This document shows, piece after piece, positions 1-5,846 of a stretch of DNA of 11,522 nt. The notes under the pieces were generated by a model. That model did no database searches and was not told the DNA's origin. It was given only the letters and a program-made list of their open reading frames with translations. The stretch comes from JARRNJ01 sp037385045 (GTDB lineage Bacteria; Pseudomonadota; Gammaproteobacteria; JASBUN01), in NCBI GenBank assembly GCA_037385045.1, contig JARRNJ010000075.1, positions 1 to 11,522 of the forward strand, given 5' to 3'. The translations under genes were made by a program, and so were the position numbers. How positions within the stretch are numbered: the stretch's first letter is position 1; each line of letters opens with the position of its first letter.

Positions 1-53
1 CCCCTAGTTTAGCGAGATGAGTGGCCCGGTTCCACAGAATTGTCATGGCCGCG

Positions 54-83
54 TTGACCGGGGTCGGTATTTAGAGCTAAAAT
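54..83 (+). promoter_or_regulatory. Probable sigma70 promoter of rplU-rpmA
   Basis: A -35 box TTGACC (54-59) and a -10 box TAAAAT (78-83) are separated by 18 bp. Each matches the sigma70 consensus at 5 of 6 positions. Transcription would start near position 90, leaving a leader of about 35 nt before the rplU start. No other convincing promoter is visible in the first 126 bases. This is read from sequence only. Confidence 0.65.
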
Positions 84-126
84 TGCCGGTCTTTAGTCGA
101 GCACGCCGATCAGTGTGGAGTTCACC

Positions 127-441
127 ATGTACGCTGTGATCAAATCCGGGGGCAAACAGTACCGGGTCAGTGAAGGCGACACCTTGCGTGTCGAGAAGCT
201 GACCGCCGACGCCGGCGCCTCTCTAGAAATCGATTCCGTTCTGATGGTCGCCGACGGCGACAACATCAAGATCGGCGCCCCCTATGTCGACGGCGGCAAG
301 GTGACCGCCACGGTGGTTTCCCACGGCCGCGGCGACAAGGTGGAAGTCATCAAATTCCGCCGCCGCAAGCACCATGACAAACGCACCGGGCATCGGCAGC
401 ACTACACGGAGCTCAAGATCACCGGCATCAGTGCCGGTTGA
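127..441 (+). CDS. rplU: 50S ribosomal protein L21
   Basis: The product is L21, a 23S rRNA-binding protein of the large ribosomal subunit. The translation from ATG 127 is 104 aa, close to the 103 aa of E. coli L21. It opens with the hallmark MYAVIKSGGKQYRV and carries the basic stretch FRRRKHHDKRTGHRQ near residues 77-91, typical of the rRNA-binding C-terminal half. The frame stays open back to a GTG at 115, which would add MEFT. I chose ATG 127 because the family starts at MYAV and because GGAG at 117-120 lies 6 nt upstream as a Shine-Dalgarno. It is first in a two-gene unit with rpmA, 36 bp downstream, under the promoter at 54-83 and ended by the terminator at 767-794. This pairing is conserved across bacteria. 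Confidence 0.97.
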   Translation: MYAVIKSGGKQYRVSEGDTLRVEKLTADAGASLEIDSVLMVADGDNIKIGAPYVDGGKVTATVVSHGRGDKVEVIKFRRRKHHDKRTGHRQHYTELKITGISAG

Positions 442-477
442 AGCCGGTCGGACCGTTCAGCAGGCGAGGCATCAGCA

Positions 478-735
478 ATGGCACATAAAAAGGCAGGCGG
501 CAGCACGCGCAACGGCCGCGATTCCGTTTCCAAGCGCCTGGGCGTGAAGCGCTATGGCGGCGAAGCCGTCCGGGCGGGCAGCATCATCGTCCGGCAGCGC
601 GGCACCCAGTTCCACCCGGGGCCCAATGTAGGTTGCGGCAAGGATCATACCTTGTTCGCCAAGGCGGACGGCAAGGTGGTGTTTGAAACGAGGGGCCGCG
701 GCAACCGCAAGTATGTCAGCGTGGTGGCCGGCTGA
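478..735 (+). CDS. rpmA: 50S ribosomal protein L27
   Basis: The product is L27, whose N-terminal tail reaches the peptidyl-transferase centre and helps position tRNA. The 85-aa translation has the full family pattern: MAHKKAGGSTRNGRDS at the N-terminus, then RLGVKRYGGE, IIVRQRGTQFHPG and a GRGNRKYVSV end. The length matches E. coli L27 (85 aa). It begins directly at MAHKK and has none of the cleaved N-terminal extension found in Firmicutes L27. GAGG at 466-469 is a good ribosome-binding site, 8 nt before the ATG. It lies 36 bp after rplU and is followed by a strong intrinsic terminator, so the two ribosomal genes form their own transcription unit, set apart from obgE. Confidence 0.97.
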   Translation: MAHKKAGGSTRNGRDSVSKRLGVKRYGGEAVRAGSIIVRQRGTQFHPGPNVGCGKDHTLFAKADGKVVFETRGRGNRKYVSVVAG

Positions 736-766
736 ACACGGCGCCACCCCGCCCAACCCGGTTCCG

Positions 767-794
767 AAGCCCCGTCCGCGCACGGGGCTTTTTT
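767..794 (+). terminator. Intrinsic terminator after rpmA
   Basis: A 9-bp perfect stem (767-775 with 782-790, core AGCCCCGT/ACGGGGCT) closes a 6-nt loop, CCGCGC. The stem runs into a T-tract through 794. It starts 31 bp after the rpmA stop and is a textbook rho-independent terminator. It should end or attenuate rplU-rpmA transcription before obgE. Confidence 0.9.
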
Positions 795-811
795 ATGCAA
801 GGACGGAGTAA

Positions 812-889
812 AGATAAAAGGGTAAAGAGATAAGCTGGACGTGCCAGCGCACACCGCCACTTTGCTCTTTCCCCTTTGCCCTTTTCTCT
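812..889 (+). repeat. Inverted repeat in the obgE leader
   Basis: The purine-rich arm AAAAGGGTAAAG (816-827) is complementary to CTTTGCCCTTTT (874-885). Eleven Watson-Crick pairs and one G-U pair would form in RNA. Three further pairs (812-814 with 887-889) lie outside a single mismatch. A second pyrimidine stretch, CTCTTT at 865-870, could pair alternatively with AAAGAG at 824-829. The right arm ends only 6 nt before the obgE ATG, so a hairpin would cover the ribosome-loading region. It could be a regulatory structure or a copy of a dispersed repeat; the sequence alone cannot decide. Confidence 0.55.
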
Positions 890-895
890 GAAACT

Positions 896-1927
896 ATGAA
901 ATTCATCGACGAAGCAACCATCCGTGTGGATGCCGGTGACGGCGGCAACGGCTGCGTCAGTTTCCGGCGCGAGAAGTACATTCCCTTCGGCGGGCCCGAC
1001 GGCGGTGACGGCGGTGACGGCGGCAGCGTCTATCTGGTGGCCGACGAGGGGCTCAATACCCTGGCCGATTTCCGCCACCAGCGCCGCTTCCGCGCCGAAC
1101 GGGGCCAGAACGGCATGGGTTCCAACTGCACCGGCAAGGGCGGCGAAGATCGCGTCGTCGCCGTTCCCGTCGGCACCGTCGTGCGCGATGCCGACACCGG
1201 CGAGGAGATCGGTGACCTGGTCGAGCACGGCCAGCGGCTGCTGGTGGCCCAGGGCGGTTTTCACGGCCTGGGCAATACGCGCTTCAAGAGCAGCACCAAC
1301 CGGGCGCCCCGCCAGTCCACCCCCGGCACCCCCGGTGAGCACCGCACCCTGCAACTGGAACTGAAGGTCCTGGCGGACGTGGGCCTGCTGGGCATGCCCA
1401 ATGCCGGCAAATCCACCTTCATTCGTGCCGTATCCGCCGCCCGGCCCAAGGTGGCCGATTATCCGTTTACCACCATTCACCCCAACCTGGGCGTGGTGCG
1501 CGTCGATCACGAACGCAGTTTCGTCGTGGCCGACATCCCCGGTCTGATCGAGGGCGCGGCTGAAGGCGCCGGTCTCGGCATCCGCTTTCTCAAGCACCTC
1601 TCGCGCACCCGTCTGCTGCTGCACCTCGTGGACGTGGCGCCGTTCGACCCGGCCGCCGACCCGGTGCAGGAGGCGCGCAAAATCGAGCGGGAGCTGGCGA
1701 AGTTCAGCCCCGAGTTGGCCCAGCGGGAACGCTGGCTGGTGCTGAACAAGGTCGACCTGTTGCCTCCCGAAGAGCGCAGTGTGCGCTGCCGGCGAATCGT
1801 CGACGAGTTGCAGTGGCAGGGGCCGGTATTCGAGATCTCGGCTATCAAGGGCGAAGGCACCCGGGAGTTGTGTGGGCAGATAATGGGATATTTGGACGCG
1901 CAGCGCCTGTCGAGCAGTAACGGGTAG
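896..1927 (+). CDS. obgE: Obg-family GTPase, ribosome assembly
   Basis: The product is Obg/CgtA, a conserved GTPase that binds the 50S subunit and acts in late ribosome assembly and growth control. It is 343 aa. Residues 1 to about 159 are the glycine-rich Obg fold, with MKFIDEATIRVDAGDGGNGC and a GGPDGGDGGDGG run. The G domain follows: G1 GMPNAGKST (166-174), G2 around FTTIHPN, G3 DIPG (213-216), G4 NKVD (284-287) and G5 SAIKG (from 315). It lacks the longer acidic C-terminal tail of the 390-aa E. coli protein. The start is secure from family alignment at MKF, but there is no visible Shine-Dalgarno: the 30 nt upstream are pyrimidine-rich and form one arm of an inverted repeat. A strong terminator separates it from rpmA, so it probably has its own promoter, which I could not identify. 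Confidence 0.96.
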   Translation: MKFIDEATIRVDAGDGGNGCVSFRREKYIPFGGPDGGDGGDGGSVYLVADEGLNTLADFRHQRRFRAERGQNGMGSNCTGKGGEDRVVAVPVGTVVRDADTGEEIGDLVEHGQRLLVAQGGFHGLGNTRFKSSTNRAPRQSTPGTPGEHRTLQLELKVLADVGLLGMPNAGKSTFIRAVSAARPKVADYPFTTIHPNLGVVRVDHERSFVVADIPGLIEGAAEGAGLGIRFLKHLSRTRLLLHLVDVAPFDPAADPVQEARKIERELAKFSPELAQRERWLVLNKVDLLPPEERSVRCRRIVDELQWQGPVFEISAIKGEGTRELCGQIMGYLDAQRLSSSNG

Positions 1928-1935
1928 ACAGCACC

Positions 1936-2013
1936 GCAGGCCAGATGAAGCAACGCGGAATCCGAGGGGCGACCATCATTATCCCGGATTCCGTTTCACT
2001 CCATCCGGGCTAC
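1936..2013. repeat. REP/BIME-like palindrome, left arm decayed
   Basis: The right half is an intact inverted REP unit: CCCGGAT (1983-1989), a 13-nt loop, ATCCGGG (2003-2009), then CTAC (2010-2013). The left half (about 1936-1968) is a diverged copy of the opposite unit, with AGATGAAGCAACGCGGAATCC against GATGAAGCAAAGCGCAATCC in the copy at 9789. It begins 9 bp after the obgE stop. The same family occurs at 9789-9864 and 9970-10027. Confidence 0.8.
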
Positions 2014-2104
2014 GGGCGCTGCCGTTCGCGTGAAGGGCTGAAGGGCGGAACGCAACATTGGGTTATGATGCCCGCGCTGGCGCGCTTGACGCATCCTACG
2101 GCTG

Positions 2105-2138
2105 CTCTGCGCCCTCTGCGGCTCCGCGTCCTCTGCGT
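2105..2138. repeat. Short-period CTCTGCG repeat
   Basis: Four units in near-tandem, CTCTGCG (2105-2111), CTCTGCG (2114-2120), CTCCGCG (2122-2128) and CTCTGCG (2132-2138), recur every 8-10 bp. The spacing is too irregular for a simple microsatellite. No function is apparent. Confidence 0.6.
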
Positions 2139-2163
2139 TGTCCGCTGACGCCAGAGGATGCTT

Positions 2164-2244
2164 CGGTGCGTTGCCGCCCGCGGCCGCGAACGCACCCTAC
2201 GCGGACCGAGGCGGTAGGGTGCGCCGGCCGCAGGCGGCGCACCG
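2164..2244. repeat. Head-to-head pair of GTAG-type REP hairpins
   Basis: The first hairpin is inverted: GGTGCGTT (2165-2172) pairs with AACGCACC (2189-2196), followed by CTAC (2197-2200). After 13 bp the second reads forward: GTAG (2214-2217), GGTGCGCC (2218-2225) pairing with GGCGCACC (2236-2243). The conserved GTAG ends face each other. Both stems are 8 bp and perfect. This is a BIME-like arrangement upstream of proB. Confidence 0.8.
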
Positions 2245-2335
2245 TTTGCGCTGGCGACCGGCTACTGTCCACTTGCGCTCCCAACCGGCGTTCTGTAGTT
2301 GCAACTCAAACACGACCGCTCGAAACTACACCAAC

Positions 2336-3460
2336 ATGAAAACGAGAGCAGAATTGGGCCAATCCCGCCGCTGGGTGGTAAAGGTCGGCAGTTCCCTGGT
2401 GACCGACGAGGGGCGCGGCCTCGACACCGGGGCCATCGCGGCCTGGGTGGACCAGATGGCGCGCCTGCGCTCCGGCGGGGTGGAACTCATTCTGGTGTCC
2501 TCCGGTTCCGTCGCCGAGGGCATGAGCCGCCTGGGCTGGCAGCGCCGGCCGCATGCCATGCACGAGCTGCAGGCGGCCGCGGCGGTGGGCCAGATGGGGC
2601 TGGTGCAGGCCTATGAATCCTGTTTCCTGCGCCACGGTCTGCACACCGCCCAGGTGTTGCTGACCCACGAGGATCTGGCCGACCGGCAGCGTTACCTCAA
2701 TGCCCGCACCACTTTGCGTACCCTGCTGACGCTGGGCGTGGTGCCGGTGATCAACGAGAACGACACCGTGGCCACTGACGAGATCCGCTTCGGCGACAAC
2801 GACACCCTGGCGGCCCTGGTCGCCAACCTGGCGGAGGCCAGCCTGCTGGTGATTCTCACCGACCAGGAAGGGGTTTTCGACCGGGATCCGCGCCGCGGGC
2901 CGGGTGCGCAGCTGATTCGCGAAGGCAAGGCCGGCGACCCGCGTCTCGACGAGGTGGCCGGCGGAAGCGGCGGCCTCCTCGGGCGCGGCGGCATGTACAC
3001 CAAGGTGCGGGCGGCGGCGCGGGCGGCGCGCTCCGGCACCTCCACGTTGATCGCCTCCGGCCGTGAACCGGATGTGCTGGTGCGGATTGCGGCGGGCGCG
3101 GAGCTGGGCACGGTGCTGCACGCCACCAAGGAGCCCCTGGCGGCCCGCAAGCAATGGCTGGCCGGCCAGCTGAAGGTCAAGGGGCGGCTGCACCTGGACG
3201 AGGGCGCCGTGCGCGGCGTGAGTGAAGCCGGGCGCAGCCTGCTGGCGGTGGGCGTGAACCGGGTGGAAGGGGGCTTCAATCGCGGCGAACTGGTCGCCTG
3301 TGTCGCCCCCGGCGGCCGGGAAGTGGCCCGGGGCCTGGTCAACTACAGCGCCGAGGAAGCGCGCAAGATCATGGGCCAGCCCAGCGACCGGATCGAGGCG
3401 CTGCTCGGATACGTGGTGGAGCCGGAACTGATCCACCGGGACGATATGGTGGTGCTGTAG
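2336..3460 (+). CDS. proB: Glutamate 5-kinase
   Basis: ProB phosphorylates glutamate to gamma-glutamyl phosphate, the first and usually proline-inhibited step of proline synthesis in the cytoplasm. The product is 374 aa (E. coli 367). The amino-acid kinase domain covers roughly residues 11-265, with VVKVGSS (Lys16), LVSSGS (Ser56), VPVINEND (Asp143) and GDND (Asn155, Asp156), matching E. coli Lys10, Ser50, Asp137, Asn149 and Asp150. A C-terminal PUA domain follows, with VKGRLHLDEGA and NYSAEEARKIMG and ending in HRDDMVVL. ATG 2336 fits the family N-terminus. The frame is open to 2138, but those 66 codons run through palindromic repeats and have no family match. No clear Shine-Dalgarno precedes the ATG. 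No proA is in the window. The obgE-proB order is common in gamma- and betaproteobacteria. Confidence 0.95.
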   Translation: MKTRAELGQSRRWVVKVGSSLVTDEGRGLDTGAIAAWVDQMARLRSGGVELILVSSGSVAEGMSRLGWQRRPHAMHELQAAAAVGQMGLVQAYESCFLRHGLHTAQVLLTHEDLADRQRYLNARTTLRTLLTLGVVPVINENDTVATDEIRFGDNDTLAALVANLAEASLLVILTDQEGVFDRDPRRGPGAQLIREGKAGDPRLDEVAGGSGGLLGRGGMYTKVRAAARAARSGTSTLIASGREPDVLVRIAAGAELGTVLHATKEPLAARKQWLAGQLKVKGRLHLDEGAVRGVSEAGRSLLAVGVNRVEGGFNRGELVACVAPGGREVARGLVNYSAEEARKIMGQPSDRIEALLGYVVEPELIHRDDMVVL

Positions 3461-3483
3461 GGGCCAATGGCCCATTGCGGGTT

Positions 3484-3515
3484 GTAGGTGGATGCGCTGC
3501 GCTTATCCACCCTAC
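3484..3515. repeat. GTAG/CTAC palindrome, GTGGAT family
   Basis: GTAG (3484-3487) is followed by GTGGAT (3488-3493), an 11-nt loop and ATCCACC (3505-3511), then CTAC (3512-3515). The palindrome has GTAG at the left end and CTAC at the right. Its core (GTGGAT/ATCCAC) differs from the CCCGGAT and GGTGCG families, so it is a third repeat type. It lies 23 bp after the proB stop. Confidence 0.7.
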
Positions 3516-3524
3516 GGGCTGCCT

Positions 3525-3550
3525 GGTAGCGAGCAGCTGGTAGATGGTAG
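3525..3550. repeat. GGTAG short repeat
   Basis: GGTAG occurs at 3525-3529, 3539-3543 and 3546-3550, directly next to the REP hairpin that begins with GTAG at 3553. It may be a low-complexity repeat or chance. No function is visible. Confidence 0.35.
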
Positions 3551-3552
3551 CC

Positions 3553-3589
3553 GTAGGGTGCGTTTGCCGCCGCAGGCGGCAACGCACCG
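3553..3589. repeat. GTAG-type REP hairpin, GGTGCG family
   Basis: GTAG (3553-3556) heads a strong hairpin. GGTGCGTT (3557-3564) pairs with AACGCACC (3581-3588), and after a bulged T, GCCGCC (3566-3571) pairs with GGCGGC (3575-3580) around a 3-nt loop. That is 14 bp in all. It lies between the convergent proB and rpsT genes and could slow transcription or protect 3' ends, but it has no T-tract. Confidence 0.8.
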
Positions 3590-3688
3590 CTTGCCGGGCG
3601 CGGCACCAGACCTGCGACTGATCGGCAGGGCAAGCGCGCCTCGCTTATCCGCTTCGCCGTGCTGTCTGGCGTTGGCCCCGACAAGCAC

Positions 3689-3712
3689 AAAAAAATCCGG
3701 CCCTGAGGCCGG
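3689..3712 (-). terminator. Intrinsic terminator of rpsT
   Basis: Read on the minus strand, CCGGCC and GGCCGG form a 6-bp stem (3707-3712 with 3697-3702) around the loop TCAG. One A and then seven Ts follow (plus-strand A-run 3689-3695). It starts 25 bp after the rpsT stop. It is a convincing rho-independent terminator for rpsT. Confidence 0.88.
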
Positions 3713-3737
3713 TTGGTTTGCGCATGGGACGCTGAAT

Positions 3738-4004
3738 TCAAGCCTGCATGGCGCGGATGCGCTGGTTCAGGCGGCTCTTGTGCCGCGCGGCCTTGTTCTT
3801 GTGGATCAACCCCTTGTTGGCCATGCGGTCGACCATGGGCACCGCCGCCTGGTAGGCGCTCTCCGCCGCTGCCTTGTCGCCGGCGTGGATCGCCTTGACG
3901 ACGTTCTTGACATGGGTGCGCATCATCGACCGGGCGCTGGCGTTGCGCTGACGGTGCTGCTCCGCCTGGCGGGCGCGCTTTCTTGCTTGTGCAGAGTTGG
4001 CCAA
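3738..4004 (-). CDS. rpsT: 30S ribosomal protein S20
   Basis: The product is S20, a helical 16S rRNA-binding protein of the small subunit. The 88-aa product (E. coli 87) starts ANSAQARKRARQAEQ after the initiator, contains SMMRTHVKNVVKAIHAGDK and ends with KNKAARHKSRLNQRIRAM, all family hallmarks. Its start codon is TTG (plus-strand CAA at 4002-4004); no ATG or GTG fits the conserved N-terminus. E. coli rpsT also starts with UUG, which is linked to its translational autoregulation, so the rare codon appears conserved and may serve the same feedback here. AGGAG lies 7 nt upstream. The gene is monocistronic, with its own promoter and terminator, divergent from murJ and convergent with proB. Confidence 0.96.
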   Translation of the reverse strand: MANSAQARKRARQAEQHRQRNASARSMMRTHVKNVVKAIHAGDKAAAESAYQAAVPMVDRMANKGLIHKNKAARHKSRLNQRIRAMQA

Positions 4005-4011
4005 GGTTGTA

Positions 4012-4016
4012 CTCCT
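4012..4016 (-). promoter_or_regulatory. Ribosome-binding site of rpsT
   Basis: The minus strand reads AGGAG here, 7 nt before the TTG at 4004. This strong site supports the TTG as the true rpsT start. Confidence 0.85.
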
Positions 4017-4043
4017 GCAAACCGTTGTTCCGAAAAGTGCCGT

Positions 4044-4072
4044 ACTATGCGGATTTTTGGCCCGTTTGTCAA
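4044..4072 (-). promoter_or_regulatory. Probable promoter of rpsT
   Basis: On the minus strand a perfect -35 TTGACA (plus 4067-4072) is followed after 17 bp by CATAGT (plus 4044-4049), a 4-of-6 match to the -10 consensus that keeps its second A and final T. The leader would be about 30 nt. It points away from murJ. Confidence 0.7.
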
Positions 4073-4131
4073 GGTGAACGGCTCCGGCACGCGGTCCCCG
4101 CGCCGGTGTGTCGCAGCCACCCGCGGCGGGG

Positions 4132-4137
4132 TATAGT
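4132..4137 (+). promoter_or_regulatory. Possible -10 box of murJ
   Basis: TATAGT matches the sigma70 -10 box at 5 of 6 positions and lies 87 bp before the murJ ATG. No good -35 is visible at the right distance, so it would be weak or activator-dependent. It is divergent from the rpsT promoter. Confidence 0.4.
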
Positions 4138-4174
4138 ACCCAGATTTGGCGTCACCAAAAACCGCAACAAGAAC

Positions 4175-4228
4175 ATGGAGATGTGGCCGGAGTTCAGGCG
4201 CAGCAGTGCCGCGCCGGCGTTCGCATGA
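4175..4228 (+). other. Possible 17-codon leader ORF coupled to murJ
   Basis: A short frame from ATG 4175 encodes MEMWPEFRRSSAAPAFA and stops with TGA at 4226-4228. That TGA overlaps the murJ ATG (4225-4227) in an ATGA junction. ATGA overlaps often mark translational coupling, and murJ has no obvious Shine-Dalgarno of its own. The leader's own ribosome site is weak. Chance is possible because the frame is short. Confidence 0.3.
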
Positions 4229-5778
4229 GCCGTAAACTGCTCAAATCCACCGCCACCGTCGGTGCCATGACCCTGCTGTCGCGCCTGCTGGGTTTTGCGC
4301 GGGACATGGTGTTCGCGCGCTTCTTCGGCGCCGGCGCCGGTACCGACGCGTTCTTCGTGGCCTTCAAAATCCCCAACTTCATGCGCCGCCTGTTCGGCGA
4401 AGGGGCGTTCTCCCAGGCCTTCGTGCCGGTGTTGAGCGAGTACAAGACCCAGCGCGACCGGGAGCAGGTCCAGGACCTGCTGAACGGGGTTGCCGGCACC
4501 TTCGCCGCGGTGCTGGTGCTGGTGACCGTGGTTGGCGTGCTGGCCGCCCCGCTGCTGATCGCACTGTTCGCGCCGGGGTTCATCGGCGATGCGTCCAAGT
4601 ACGACATCGCCGTTTCCATGCTGCGCCTGACGTTTCCCTATCTGCTGTTCATCTCGCTGACCGCCTTCGCCGGCGGCATCCTCAACACATACGGCCGCTT
4701 CGGCGTCCCGGCGTTCACGCCGGTGCTGCTCAACTTGTCCCTGATCGCTGCCGCCATCTGGCTGGCGCCCCACATGCAGCGCCCGGTAACGGCGCTGGCG
4801 GTGGGGGTTTTTGTCGCCGGCGTCGCCCAGCTGTTGTTCCAGGTCCCGTTTCTGCTGCGGCTCCGGCTTATGCCGCGGCCCCGTTTCGACCGCGTCCACG
4901 AGGGCGTGCGGCGCATCATGCGCCTGATGCTGCCGGCCATCTTCGGCTCCTCGGTGGCGCAGATCAATCTGCTGTTCGACACGCTGATCGCCTCGTTCCT
5001 GGTCACCGGCAGCGTCAGCTGGCTGTATTATTCGGACCGGCTGATGGAATTCCCCCTGGGGGTGTTCGGCATCGCCCTGGGCACGGTCATATTGCCCAGC
5101 CTGTCGAGCCGCCATGCCGAGGCGGCGCCGGAGCGCTTCGCCGAGACCCTGGACTGGGGTTTGCGCTGGGCCCTGCTGATCGGCGCGCCGGCGAGCCTGG
5201 GTCTGATGATCCTGGCCCAGCCGGTGCTGGCGACGCTGTTCAACTACGGCGAGTTCGGCGCCCACGACGTGCGCATGGCCACATTCAGTCTGGTTGCTTT
5301 CAGCGTCGGCCTGCTGGGCTTCATCCTGGTCAAGGTGCTGGCGCCCGGGTTCTATGCCCGCCAGGATACCCGCACCCCGGTTCGGGTCGGCGTGATCGCC
5401 ATGGTGACCAACATTGCGCTCAATCTGCTGTTCGTGGTGCCCCTGGCCGTGAGCGGCTACCCGGCGCCCCATGCCGGTCTGGCCCTGGCCACCTCGCTGG
5501 CGGCATTCGTCAATGCCGCCCTGCTGTTCCGGCATCTGCGACGCGAACGGGTCTACCGCGCGCAGCCCGGCTGGCCGCTGCTGGGGCTGCGCATCGGCCT
5601 GGCCTGTGCCGCCATGGCGGCGTTCCTGTGGTGGGGGCGCGGCGATGTCGACACTTGGTTGCATGGCGGGCTGCTGCTGCGCGCCGAGCGCCTGGCCGGG
5701 CTGATAGCCGGCGGTATCGTTGTTTACTTCGGTGTTCTGCTGCTGTTGGGCGCGAAACTGTGGCGCTGGAAACGCTAA
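4225..5778 (+). CDS. murJ: Lipid II flippase MurJ
   Basis: MurJ (MviN) moves lipid II across the inner membrane for peptidoglycan synthesis. It is a MOP-superfamily protein with 14 membrane helices. The 517-aa product (E. coli 511) aligns throughout. The essential charged residues of the cavity are present: Arg20 (LLSRLLGF), Arg26 (FARD), Asp41 (GTDAFFVAFK), Arg54 (FMRRLFGEGAFSQAFVP) and Arg272 (YYSDRLMEFP). It also has KVLAPGFYARQDTRTPV and ends with two hydrophobic helices and a basic tail. ATG 4225 gives MSRKLLKSTATVGAMTLLSR, which matches the family. The frame extends 39 codons further up to 4108, but that part overlaps the promoter region and has no homology. No Shine-Dalgarno is seen; a 17-codon leader frame ends on the start codon. 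ribF follows after 68 bp with its own promoter. Confidence 0.95.
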   Translation: MSRKLLKSTATVGAMTLLSRLLGFARDMVFARFFGAGAGTDAFFVAFKIPNFMRRLFGEGAFSQAFVPVLSEYKTQRDREQVQDLLNGVAGTFAAVLVLVTVVGVLAAPLLIALFAPGFIGDASKYDIAVSMLRLTFPYLLFISLTAFAGGILNTYGRFGVPAFTPVLLNLSLIAAAIWLAPHMQRPVTALAVGVFVAGVAQLLFQVPFLLRLRLMPRPRFDRVHEGVRRIMRLMLPAIFGSSVAQINLLFDTLIASFLVTGSVSWLYYSDRLMEFPLGVFGIALGTVILPSLSSRHAEAAPERFAETLDWGLRWALLIGAPASLGLMILAQPVLATLFNYGEFGAHDVRMATFSLVAFSVGLLGFILVKVLAPGFYARQDTRTPVRVGVIAMVTNIALNLLFVVPLAVSGYPAPHAGLALATSLAAFVNAALLFRHLRRERVYRAQPGWPLLGLRIGLACAAMAAFLWWGRGDVDTWLHGGLLLRAERLAGLIAGGIVVYFGVLLLLGAKLWRWKR

Positions 5779-5786
5779 GTTACCCA

Positions 5787-5814
5787 GTGACAACCACTAT
5801 ATGTGCTTTATAAT
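5787..5814 (+). promoter_or_regulatory. Strong sigma70 promoter of the ribF-ileS operon
   Basis: GTGACA (5787-5792, 5 of 6 match to TTGACA) and a perfect TATAAT (5809-5814) are 16 bp apart, just after the murJ stop. Transcription would begin near 5821, giving a leader of about 26 nt before ribF. It probably drives ribF, ileS and possibly the genes beyond. Confidence 0.8.
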
Positions 5815-5846
5815 CACTCCTTTGCGATTCAAGCATCGTCCGGACC

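Larger units (their letters stand above)
1928..2335. other. obgE-proB intergenic repeat mosaic
   Basis: This 408-bp gap has no credible gene. From left to right it holds a BIME-like palindrome (1936-2013), a possible half copy of the GGTGCG-type repeat ending GACGCATCCTACG (2088-2100), a CTCTGCG short-period repeat (2105-2138) and a head-to-head pair of GTAG-type hairpins (2164-2244). The last 90 bases (2245-2335) hold no clear structure. I could not find a convincing proB promoter. A frame open back to 2138 in phase with proB crosses the repeats and looks non-coding. Confidence 0.7.

Noticed and set aside
1..53. Promoter or 5' end of a divergent gene (ispB is often divergent from rplU)
   Set aside because: On the minus strand I see only weak boxes (ATGACA, TAAACT) at wrong spacing and no start codon with a frame inside the window.
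2246..2310. proB promoter
   Set aside because: TTGCGC at 2273-2278 has TAGTTG 17 bp downstream, but the -10 match is only 2 of 6, so I do not call it.
3461..3477. Terminator directly after proB
   Set aside because: GGGCC-AAT-GGCCC forms only a 5-bp stem and has no T-tract.
3630..3675. Degenerate GTGGAT-type repeat or gene remnant before the rpsT terminator
   Set aside because: CGCTTATCCGC resembles the 3484 palindrome's right arm, but no pairing partner or GTAG head is found, and no protein similarity is evident.
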